This document shows, in pieces, positions 1 through 5,740 of a DNA stretch of 12,143 nt (position 1 is its first letter; each line of letters begins with the position of its first letter). The stretch is taken from positions 1 through 12,143 of the forward strand of contig JAISGZ010000052.1 in assembly GCA_031262845.1 (NCBI GenBank), given 5' to 3'. Position numbers and translations under genes: made by a program. The notes below the pieces were generated by a model. It had not been told where the DNA came from and did not search any database. It was given only the letters and a program-made list of their open reading frames with translations. Source of the DNA: Propionibacteriaceae bacterium (GTDB lineage: Bacteria > Actinomycetota > Actinomycetes > Propionibacteriales > Propionibacteriaceae).

Positions 1-1211
1 CGATTGGTTTCATGACCCCGAATATGAGCCACGCCCCGGATTGTGGTCGGACTATCGGCCAGCACCGCCAGCGCCGCCACCACGGGAGTCAGTTCGCTGG
101 TGGCTCGCAGGTCAACCTCCAGGCCGTGGAGCTGACCATCCCCGGTCACCGTCAGTCCGGCCTCGGTCAGTTCAAAATGACCACCAAAGGCGGTCAGAAT
201 GGCCGGGGTTTGAGCCCCCGGCTGGCTGGTGTGGCGCGGCCAGCCAGGCACGGTGACGGAGCCGCCGGCCACCAAGGCGGCGGCCAGGAAGACGGCCGCG
301 GTCGTCAAATCCGGTTCGATGGTCTCGTTCCGGGCCTGGATCGGGTCGGGTGCGATTCTCCAACTGGCGGCAGTGGTGGCGGTGGACGGGTTTGCGGGAT
401 CGTCGTCGGTCGTCACCCCGGTCGCCACGCCCCGGTCGGCCAAGGCCTGGAGCGTCATCTCGATGTGAGGCCACGAAGGGATCGGTGGACCAGCGTGGTG
501 GAGTTCTAAGCCGTCGGGGAAACGGGCCGCCGCCAACAACAAACCGGAGACGAACTGGCTGGAGCCGCTGGCATCAATCGTGGCCGTCCGGCCAGTGAGC
601 GGGCCCGTGACCGTGAACGGTAGCCGGTCACCCGTGACTGTTGCGCCGAGTTGGACCAAGCCGTCCAACAGCGGCGCAATCGGACGCTCGGCGGCCGCTA
701 CATCACCGTAGAAGCGGGTTGGGCGAGTCGCTAAAGCCGCTAGTGGCGGCACGAAACGCAAGACCGTGCCAGCTAAGCCACAGTCGATCGACTGGCCGCC
801 AACCGGATCGGCGATGGGCTGGATGCGCCAGCCCTGAGGGCTGATGGGCGAGCCCGTCGCTGGCCGATCGAAGTCCCTCACTGACGGTGTGTCCGGACTA
901 AGCCCGGAGTTAGCGGCTGCGGGGTTGTGGTCCGGGGCGGCGGCCGGGGTACTCAATGTAACGGCCGAGGGACTGAACGTAGCGGCCGGGGGACTAACAG
1001 CGTCAGTCGTGTCGATGCCCGCACCCAAGGCTCGTAAGGCCGCGATCATGAGATCGGTGTCACGGGCGACCAAGCCACCGTCAATCGTGCCCGGCCCGTC
1101 CGCCAGCGCCGATAAGACCAGCGCCCGGGCGGTGGCTGATTTGGAGCCCGGAACGACTACTGAGGCGTCCAGGGCGCGCTCAGCGACCGGGACCGACCAA
1201 GAATCAGCCAC
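1..1211 (-). CDS. aroA: 3-phosphoshikimate 1-carboxyvinyltransferase (EPSP synthase), partial at its 3' end
   Basis: This enzyme transfers the enolpyruvyl group of PEP to shikimate-3-phosphate in the cytoplasmic shikimate pathway. The reverse strand reads open for 403 codons and leaves the window before the stop. Visible family motifs are PGSKS (residues 21-25), CGLAGTVLRF (144-153, the PEP-binding Gly-rich loop), ERPIAPLLD (175-183), SGSSQFVSG (215-223), SELTP (372-376) and RGHETN (398-403). The spacing and wording match mycobacterial AroA as I remember it. The start is GTG at 1209-1211: an in-frame TGA lies three codons upstream and no other start is available nearby. The start overlaps the end of the DoxX-family gene by 8 bases, so the two are probably translationally coupled. 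An insertion of about 57 Pro/Ala/Ser/Thr-rich residues (about 71-127) sits between GAGID and WRIQP, where relatives have a short turn. A smaller insertion lies near 264-282. The reading frame is intact, so I call it functional. Confidence 0.95.
   Translation of the reverse strand, partial: MADSWSVPVAERALDASVVVPGSKSATARALVLSALADGPGTIDGGLVARDTDLMIAALRALGAGIDTTDAVSPPAATFSPSAVTLSTPAAAPDHNPAAANSGLSPDTPSVRDFDRPATGSPISPQGWRIQPIADPVGGQSIDCGLAGTVLRFVPPLAALATRPTRFYGDVAAAERPIAPLLDGLVQLGATVTGDRLPFTVTGPLTGRTATIDASGSSQFVSGLLLAAARFPDGLELHHAGPPIPSWPHIEMTLQALADRGVATGVTTDDDPANPSTATTAASWRIAPDPIQARNETIEPDLTTAAVFLAAALVAGGSVTVPGWPRHTSQPGAQTPAILTAFGGHFELTEAGLTVTGDGQLHGLEVDLRATSELTPVVAALAVLADSPTTIRGVAHIRGHETN
942..1004 (-). 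repeat. 21-bp tandem repeat, three imperfect copies, inside aroA
   Basis: Units begin at 942, 963 and 984, each opening with GGCCG(A/G)GG and continuing with ACT(C/G)AA-like sequence. On the coding strand they give three seven-residue copies, SPPAATF, SPSAVTL and STPAAAP. The period is a multiple of three, so the frame of aroA is kept. This repeat forms the first part of the extra low-complexity segment of the enzyme. Confidence 0.8.
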
Positions 1212-1746
1212 GGGCTTTCAGCCGTCGGCTCCGGCGAACCCGGCGTTCAACCGGGTCACTGCCCGTGGTCTGCTGGCGGCTGACTTGGCGGCTTGCCTTG
1301 AGGCGCCACCTAAAACCAGGCCGCCCCTGAGTATCGAGACTTTCGATCAGACAGGCGCCCAACAAAGCCAGTTCCCGGCCGCGGTGAGAGCAGGCCGGTT
1401 GGGTCGGAGAAGCGGCCTCGTCTTCAGCGGCCGGCCGCCGCATGAACAACTCGATGATTTGGCGTTGGATCAGCAAGACGGCGCCCAGCCGGCGCCCGAG
1501 ACCAGTCGCCATGAGAACGGCCCCGACCAGGTCCAACAAGCTGAGCAAGCGGACAGTTGCCCGGCCCGACTGTGGCACCAGCTTGGCCACGGGGGCGGGT
1601 GCGTGCTGATCGGCCCAGGTTCGTAGTCGATCGAAAGCCGGTTCGACGGTTTGGGCCACCTCGGCGGAGTGACGCCAGGTGTTCTGACCGCGGCCGATGA
1701 AATAGCTGGCGAGTAAGGCTCGGCCAGTGAAGCGCAACAAGCTCAT
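1204..1746 (-). CDS. DoxX-family integral membrane protein
   Basis: This is a 180-residue protein of the DoxX family often found beside sigR/sigH and aroA in actinobacteria. It begins MSLLRFTGRALLASYFIGRG, the usual DoxX opening with a first membrane segment. A second hydrophobic stretch, around residues 68-96, contains LLSLLDLVGAVLMATGLGRR, and a weaker one lies near 126-135. A charged insertion (AAEDEAASP region) precedes the last hydrophobic stretch, and the tail is strongly basic (RRVRRSRRLKARG). Some family members work with thiol-redox partners; the precise role here is unknown. The start is ATG at 1744-1746 with only a weak purine stretch upstream. Its last 8 bases overlap the GTG of aroA, so the two form one operon transcribed away from sigR. 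Confidence 0.85.
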   Translation of the reverse strand: MSLLRFTGRALLASYFIGRGQNTWRHSAEVAQTVEPAFDRLRTWADQHAPAPVAKLVPQSGRATVRLLSLLDLVGAVLMATGLGRRLGAVLLIQRQIIELFMRRPAAEDEAASPTQPACSHRGRELALLGACLIESLDTQGRPGFRWRLKASRQVSRQQTTGSDPVERRVRRSRRLKARG

Positions 1747-2182
1747 GGACCATTCTTACCATTGACCGGCTGAGCCGACCCAGTCGACTGGCGAGCAAGC
1801 GCCGCTCGGCCGCCAAGGGTTGGTGGATCAGCTCACCGACCAGTCGGATGACGATTGGGGTGGTGTCACGGACCGGTCGCTCAACTGTTGGGCGGAGCTG
1901 GTGCCACCGGTCTCGGCCCTCGGTCGTGGTTTGGGTCCCCGCCGGTCGTCCGGCCGGGGGAGGGTGAATTTCGTCTTTTTGGGGGAAGCGGCCGGCCGTC
2001 GGAATCGGCTACCCGCCAACTGCCGATATTTCCTCGGGGGCTTGCCAAGGTTTTATCGCTCCCAACCCCTTTCCTGCCTAGGGCGGGTTAATCCCCCTAT
2101 CGGCGGAGTCGATATCAGGGTTTTCACTCAGGGGCTAGCCAGGGTTTGCGGATGGATGAAGGTCTAACCGCCGAACGTTATC
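1747..2182. other. Non-coding gap between the divergent doxX-aroA and sigR-rsrA operons
   Basis: The open frames here (for example 1820-2167) have no recognisable protein features and I treat them as non-coding. The gap must hold promoters for both operons. A possible SigR-type -35 element, GGAAT, lies at 2001-2005, but the triplet 19 bases later is GAT instead of the GTT expected at -10, so autoregulation is only suggested. The sequence from about 1975 to 2180 is less GC-rich than the flanking aroA side. Confidence 0.5.
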
Positions 2183-2221
2183 TTGAACGTGAAGGAAACA
2201 GTTCTCTTGGAAAAGACACCC

Positions 2222-2899
2222 ATGAATAGCATGGCAACCGATCTCTTAGAGATAACTCCCCAGTCCTCTCCGGCGGAAAAAACCGAGGCACTAGAGTTAT
2301 CTGCGATGACTACCGCAACCGGCGTCGTTGATGACGTCACCACGACTTTGGATTTGTCAACCGAGACAACCGAAGATCGTCGTGCGCGTTTTGAACATGA
2401 TGCCTTGCAGTACCTCGATTTGCTGTATTCAGCAGCTTTGCGGATGACGTCGACGTCAGCCGATGCCGAGGATTTGGTTCAGGAAACATATGCCAAGGCT
2501 TATGCCTCATTCCACCAATTCCGTCCCGGCACCAACCTCAAAGCTTGGCTCTACCGCATCATGACGAACGCCTACATCAACAGCTATCGCAAAGCTCAGC
2601 GTTCGCCCAAAGTTTCCGATGACCCGGAAGTCGAAGATTGGCAGCTGGCGCGTGCCGAGTCGCACACCTCATCGCCGACCCTGTCGGCTGAAGCGGCGGC
2701 TTTGGCCAACATTCCCGATGGTGATGTGTTGGATGCGTTGCGCTCATTGCGGCCAGAATTCCGCTACGCTGTCTATTTAGCTGATATTGAAGATCTGTCT
2801 TATAAAGAGATTGCTGAAGCGATGAATGTTCCGGTCGGAACAGTCATGTCACGTCTCTCTCGGGCGCGGGCTCAACTCCGGGCCAAGCTATCTGGCTAG
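2222..2899 (+). CDS. sigR: ECF RNA polymerase sigma factor SigR/SigH family
   Basis: This alternative sigma factor directs transcription of thiol-oxidative stress genes (thioredoxin, mycothiol) when released from its anti-sigma factor. From ATG 2222 it has 225 residues. Region sigma-2 spans about 60-125 and includes DAEDLVQETYAKAYASFHQF and NLKAWLYRIMTNAYINSYRK, nearly identical to Streptomyces SigR. EDWQLARAESH follows in the linker. Sigma-4 (about 168-223) ends with the helix-turn-helix SYKEIAEAMNVPVGTVMSRL. I chose ATG 2222 because GGAAAAG lies 6 bases upstream. The same frame is open back to TTG 2183 and GTG 2189 (no Shine-Dalgarno), and ATG 2306 would give a shorter protein. About 54 acidic, Thr-rich residues precede the conserved RARFEHDAL, longer than in relatives I recall. 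The coding region is about 54% GC by hand count, well below the his genes. Confidence 0.95.
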   Translation: MNSMATDLLEITPQSSPAEKTEALELSAMTTATGVVDDVTTTLDLSTETTEDRRARFEHDALQYLDLLYSAALRMTSTSADAEDLVQETYAKAYASFHQFRPGTNLKAWLYRIMTNAYINSYRKAQRSPKVSDDPEVEDWQLARAESHTSSPTLSAEAAALANIPDGDVLDALRSLRPEFRYAVYLADIEDLSYKEIAEAMNVPVGTVMSRLSRARAQLRAKLSG

Positions 2900-2909
2900 T
2901 CAAGTAAGA

Positions 2910-3233
2910 ATGATGGGTACTTTAGGCGCGAATGATCTGGACGAAACTGCTTGCCAGCATGTCCAGGAACGGGTTCATCTATTTCTCGACCAAGAATTAG
3001 ATGAAGATGCTGCTGACGAGATTCGGCGCCACGTCGTCGCTTGTGAGCGGTGTACCGACGAATTAAATGTCTGGATTACGTTGCGGCGGCTGCTGAAGCG
3101 GGCCCACCATCCGACGTCGGCCCCGGAAGCGCTGATCCGGCGAATCGCCGATCAAATTCAACAAGCTGATGAAGATGGTCTAGCCGATTGCCCCCATGAG
3201 GTGGCGGCTTTCCCGGCGATCCCGGTGACCTGA
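2910..3233 (+). CDS. rsrA: Zinc-associated anti-sigma factor of the RsrA/RshA family
   Basis: This protein binds and silences SigR in reducing conditions and lets it go when its cysteines form a disulfide and zinc is lost. The 107-residue product has the ZAS signature H41-x3-C45-x2-C48 (HVVACERC) plus the upstream C15 (ETACQHV), the four positions used for zinc and the redox switch in RsrA. The helix VHLFLDQELDE matches the sigma-binding region. The double Cys found further along in Streptomyces RsrA (after VKR) is replaced here by AHH, and an extra C94 occurs near the C-terminus. The gene starts 10 bases after the sigR stop. ATG 2910 and ATG 2913 are adjacent candidates with the weak purine run AAGTAAGA in front. 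A longer frame back to 2826 overlaps sigR and is unlikely. It is followed by a terminator hairpin. Confidence 0.93.
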   Translation: MMGTLGANDLDETACQHVQERVHLFLDQELDEDAADEIRRHVVACERCTDELNVWITLRRLLKRAHHPTSAPEALIRRIADQIQQADEDGLADCPHEVAAFPAIPVT

Positions 3234-3321
3234 ATCAGTTGATCCAACCGATCCCATCTGACCGACACCGCCGTCGGCCGCAGTCTCGCAGTTGAAAAGA
3301 CGACATCACCCGGCCGCCCCC

Positions 3322-3356
3322 AAAAATGGCTATGGCCCCGCTGCCGGGGCCATAGT
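3322..3356. terminator. Convergent terminator between rsrA and the bL37 gene
   Basis: An 11-bp perfect stem (3330-3340 with 3345-3355, core ATGGCCCCG/CGGGGCCAT) closes a CTGC loop. On the minus strand it is followed after three bases by TTTTT (3322-3326), making an intrinsic terminator for bL37. On the plus strand, where rsrA ends 96 bases earlier, there is no T-run, so termination in that direction would be weaker. Confidence 0.85.
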
Positions 3357-3361
3357 GTTAA

Positions 3362-3392
3362 CGACTTAAACGTGTGCCGACTTAAGCGTGTG
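3362..3392. repeat. 15-bp near-perfect direct repeat at the end of the bL37 gene
   Basis: CGACTTAAACGTGTG (3362-3376) and CGACTTAAGCGTGTG (3378-3392) differ at one base and are one base apart. The second copy carries the TAA stop and last codons of bL37, and the first repeats that segment downstream. It looks like a small tandem duplication of the gene's 3' end. Confidence 0.8.
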
Positions 3393-3456
3393 GCCGTTTG
3401 CCGTGATTAGCGTTGGACTTGCGCCGGGCCCGGCGCTTTCTGCCACCTTTTCCCAT
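3382..3456 (-). CDS. 50S ribosomal protein bL37 (24 residues)
   Basis: This tiny, very basic protein is a component of the actinobacterial large ribosomal subunit. The product starts MGKGGRKRRARRKSNANHGK and ends RPHA. The pattern of a K/R block followed by ANHGKRP is the hallmark of bL37. ATG at 3454-3456 is preceded by GGGAG with 7 bases between, a good Shine-Dalgarno. A longer frame upstream to 3567 has no family resemblance. In mycobacteria a homologous small gene also lies near the sigH region, as I recall. It is transcribed toward rsrA and ends in a hairpin with a T-run. It is too short for most gene callers to find without a family model. Confidence 0.92.
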   Translation of the reverse strand: MGKGGRKRRARRKSNANHGKRPHA

Positions 3457-3567
3457 GACCTGACTCCCGTCATTTCTGTGTCTTCGTTCCCGCGGCGAGC
3501 GGCGGTCAGCCAGCTCAGCTCCGGCTGGCCAAGTTATCACGACTCGGCGTTGATTGACACCGCCCAC

Positions 3568-3573
3568 TAAACT
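3568..3573 (+). promoter_or_regulatory. -10 element of pdtaS, leaderless start
   Basis: TAAACT fits the actinobacterial TANNNT -10 pattern and ends six bases before the GTG start of pdtaS, so transcription would begin at or next to the start codon. No -35 match lies at 17-18 bases: the TTGACA at 3554-3559 is only 8 bases away and is not usable with this hexamer. Confidence 0.55.
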
Positions 3574-3579
3574 CGCCGC

Positions 3580-5070
3580 GTGTTATCTGTTCCGGCCGCC
3601 GTCGCCGATGACCTCGATCTGACCGACCGTGATCTGGACTTTCTCGATCTCATCGTGGCCGAGTGGCATTTGTTGGCCGACCTCAGTTTCTCCGACTTGA
3701 TTCTGTGGGTGCCTGGCCAGGACGACAATGAGTTTTTCGCCATCGCCCAAATCCGGCCCTCGACCGGGCCGACAGCCTTGACCGACGATGTCGTCGGCGA
3801 CTCGATCAGCTACGACCCGGAAGCGCTGGTGACCGAGGCTTACCTGTCGCAGCGGATTACATCGACCTCGAACAACAAGCTCCAAGCCGGCATCCCGGTC
3901 GATATCAGCGCGATCCCGGTGCGCCACGACGGCCGTGTCATCGCCGTGGTCGAGCGACACACCAATCAGATGGGAGTCCGGGCGCCGGGCGAGTTGGAAG
4001 ACAACTACCTAGCCATCGCGGAACTGTTGGCCGATATGTTGTGGCGCGGCCAGTGGCCGGATAACGACAGCCGCAACGTCACGGTCGGACCGAGGGTCGG
4101 CGAGGGCTTGATCTGGGTCGATCCGCAGTCGGTCGTGAGTTATGCCAGCCCCAATGCCGTTTCGATCTATCGCAAGTTGGGTCTGTCCGGTGATTTGATC
4201 GGCGAGCCCCTGATCCCGTTGACGCTCAGCCTGCTGACGAAACCTGGTGAGCCGATCGACCGCGGTGTCGAAGCTCATTTTCGGTCCCGCTCGACTCAGG
4301 AATTCGAGATCACCGGGCCAGGTGCGACGGCGGTGGTTCGGACCTTGGCCCTGACTCGTCAGGGGCGGGACGCCGGGAAACTGGTCGTCTACCGGGACGC
4401 GACCGAATTGCGCCACAAAGAACGCCAGTTGGTCACCAAAAACGCCACCATCCGGGAAATCCACCACCGGGTCAAGAACAATCTCCAAACGGTGTCGGCG
4501 CTGCTGCGGTTACAGGCCCGCCGGATGACCTCGGTCGAGGCCGCCGAAGCCCTGCGCGAAGCCGTCGCCCGGGTCCAAGCCATCGCCATCGTCCACGAAA
4601 TTTTGTCGCGCAGTTTTTCTGGCACCGTCCAGTTCGACGATATCGCCGACCGGCTGCTGCGGCTGTCGGGCGAAGTGGCGGCGCCGAGGGGACGGGTCCA
4701 GGGTTTACGTGATGGTTCGTTCGGCGCCATTCCGGCCGAGGTCGCGACCGCTCTTTCCCTGATCATCACGGAACTGTGCCAAAACGCCATCGAGCACGGT
4801 TTGGAAGCCGGTTCGGGCACGATCGTGTTGGCTCCGCGCCATCTCGGCGATGACCGTTTGGAGGTCAGTGTCATCGACTACGGCCAGGGCTTACCGGCCG
4901 GCTTTCAGATTGACGACCAGAACCGGCAGTCCTTGGGCTTATCGATCGTCAGCACCTTGGTGGCCGATTTGGACGGGAGTTTCCGGTTGGAGCCGAACCC
5001 GGATGGAATCGGAGCCCGGGCCATCGTCACGGTCCGGTTGCCGAACGCTCGTGAGAGTCACGGTCGCTGA
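3580..5070 (+). CDS. pdtaS: PdtaS-type sensor histidine kinase (GAF-like, PAS, HisKA_2, HATPase_c)
   Basis: This cytosolic two-component kinase passes phosphate to an ANTAR-domain antiterminator (PdtaR) in mycobacteria, where it has been linked to nitric oxide and copper sensing. The 496-residue protein has an N-terminal GAF-like domain (about 15-155, with LLADLSFSDLILWV), a PAS domain (about 170-280, with VVSYASPNAVSIYRKLG) and a HisKA_2 box with REIHHRVKNNLQTVSALLRL at 292-311 (phosphoacceptor most likely H295). The ATPase domain shows the N-box ELCQNAIEH (398-406), the G1 box DYGQGLP (433-439) and the G2 box SLGLSIV (451-457). No membrane segment is visible. GTG 3580 is the first possible start after an in-frame TAA at 3568. 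It has no Shine-Dalgarno and probably initiates a leaderless mRNA. No ANTAR partner gene is in this window. whiB1 follows in the opposite direction. Confidence 0.93.
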   Translation: MLSVPAAVADDLDLTDRDLDFLDLIVAEWHLLADLSFSDLILWVPGQDDNEFFAIAQIRPSTGPTALTDDVVGDSISYDPEALVTEAYLSQRITSTSNNKLQAGIPVDISAIPVRHDGRVIAVVERHTNQMGVRAPGELEDNYLAIAELLADMLWRGQWPDNDSRNVTVGPRVGEGLIWVDPQSVVSYASPNAVSIYRKLGLSGDLIGEPLIPLTLSLLTKPGEPIDRGVEAHFRSRSTQEFEITGPGATAVVRTLALTRQGRDAGKLVVYRDATELRHKERQLVTKNATIREIHHRVKNNLQTVSALLRLQARRMTSVEAAEALREAVARVQAIAIVHEILSRSFSGTVQFDDIADRLLRLSGEVAAPRGRVQGLRDGSFGAIPAEVATALSLIITELCQNAIEHGLEAGSGTIVLAPRHLGDDRLEVSVIDYGQGLPAGFQIDDQNRQSLGLSIVSTLVADLDGSFRLEPNPDGIGARAIVTVRLPNARESHGR

Positions 5071-5189
5071 CCCCTGGTTGACGCTGCAGGCCGACTACGA
5101 GTCGCTGGTGGCAGCCGGCCGACAAAGACTGAACGAAACTGGGAGTTGGTTGGGACGGCCGGGATCTAACTAGACCGAATCCGTAACCG

Positions 5190-5444
5190 TTAGGCGTTGT
5201 GGCGCAAGCGAGAGCGAGCCTGACGCCGTTTCATGGCTCGGCGTTCGTCCTCGGACAAACCACCCCAGACACCGTGGTCTTGGCCGGCCTCAAGCGCCCA
5301 CTGCAAGCAGCGGTCACGCACGCTGCAACGGCCACAGACTTTCTTGGCCTCTTCGATTTGCAGCAAAGCGGGACCGGTGTTGCCGATCGGAAAGAACAGT
5401 TCGGGATCTTCCGTCAGGCAGGCGGCTTGGTGACGCCAATCCAT
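5190..5444 (-). CDS. whiB1: WhiB-family iron-sulfur transcriptional regulator, WhiB1 type
   Basis: This is a 4Fe-4S protein that binds the primary sigma factor and changes transcription; in mycobacteria the cluster reacts with nitric oxide. The 84-residue product has the four cluster cysteines C9, C37, C40 and C46 (C-x2-C-x5-C for the last three), the turn GVWGGLSEDERRAMKRRQAR, and a basic tail used for DNA contact. MDWRHQAAC and DPELFFPIGNTGPALLQIE match WhiB1 (WblE) almost residue for residue, and the length is the same as WhiB1. ATG 5442-5444 has AAGGAG 9 bases upstream. It is convergent with pdtaS, leaving 119 bases between the stops. Its promoter must lie in 5445-5740, but I could not place it with confidence. 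Confidence 0.96.
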   Translation of the reverse strand: MDWRHQAACLTEDPELFFPIGNTGPALLQIEEAKKVCGRCSVRDRCLQWALEAGQDHGVWGGLSEDERRAMKRRQARSRLRHNA

Positions 5445-5740
5445 AAGGTCCGGCTCCTTGGGGGTCGCTATCGGTCAATGATGCTCAGACCAGGCGATCT
5501 GGCATCAGGTCACGATCACCGGGTCGGGATCATGACATCGGACCACAATCGGGAATCGCAGTCCGGCATGAGCCGGATTAGGTTCCGGCAGCGGGGACTA
5601 GTCTTCCAAGTCAGGTGGGGTTGGCACAAGGGATAAGACGGAAAAGTTTGAAAATCGGCAGGCCCAAGTCTCGGCTCTTAGCTGGCGCCAACGGACCGTG
5701 AGCGTCATCCAATGAGGGTTTGGCCACGGCAAATGTTGAC
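5445..5740. other. Non-coding region upstream of whiB1
   Basis: These 296 bases lie between the end of the glycosyltransferase gene and the start of whiB1, both on the minus strand. They must carry the whiB1 promoter and 5' leader. One small hairpin is visible at 5562-5577 (TCCGGC/GCCGGA, loop of four). There is no T-run after it, so it is not an obvious terminator. I see no CRP-type palindrome of the kind that controls whiB1 in Mycobacterium tuberculosis. Confidence 0.45.

Noticed and set aside
12..509. Long plus-strand open frame at the left edge (and similar frames up to 1626)
   Set aside because: It lies opposite aroA, whose reverse frame carries unmistakable EPSP synthase motifs. The plus-strand products are low-complexity Arg/Gly/Pro sequences typical of antisense reading in GC-rich DNA.
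2001..2026. SigR-type autoregulatory promoter before sigR
   Set aside because: GGAAT is present, but the base triplet at the right distance is GAT, not GTT, and it lies almost 200 bases before the start codon. Not strong enough to list as a feature.
1820..2167. 115-codon open frame in the doxX-sigR gap
   Set aside because: No ribosome-binding site, no family resemblance, and the composition is unlike neighbouring proteins. It is treated as chance.
2827..2840. Perfect inverted repeat GTTCCG-GT-CGGAAC inside sigR
   Set aside because: It falls in the codons of the conserved NVPVGT segment of the sigma-4 helix-turn-helix, so coding constraint and chance are enough to explain it.
3531..3559. Minus-strand promoter for bL37 (TGTCAA, 17 bases, TAACTT)
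   Set aside because: The -10 fits TANNNT, but the -35 matches the consensus at only two positions. Common by chance.
5051..5173. 40-codon frame starting GTG that overlaps the end of pdtaS
   Set aside because: No Shine-Dalgarno or -10 in front, no recognised family, and third-position bias fades in the second half. pdtaS already ends where relatives end, so a frameshift is not needed.
5562..5577. Hairpin upstream of whiB1 as a riboswitch or terminator
   Set aside because: Only a six-base stem with no T-run and no surrounding structure that I recognise.
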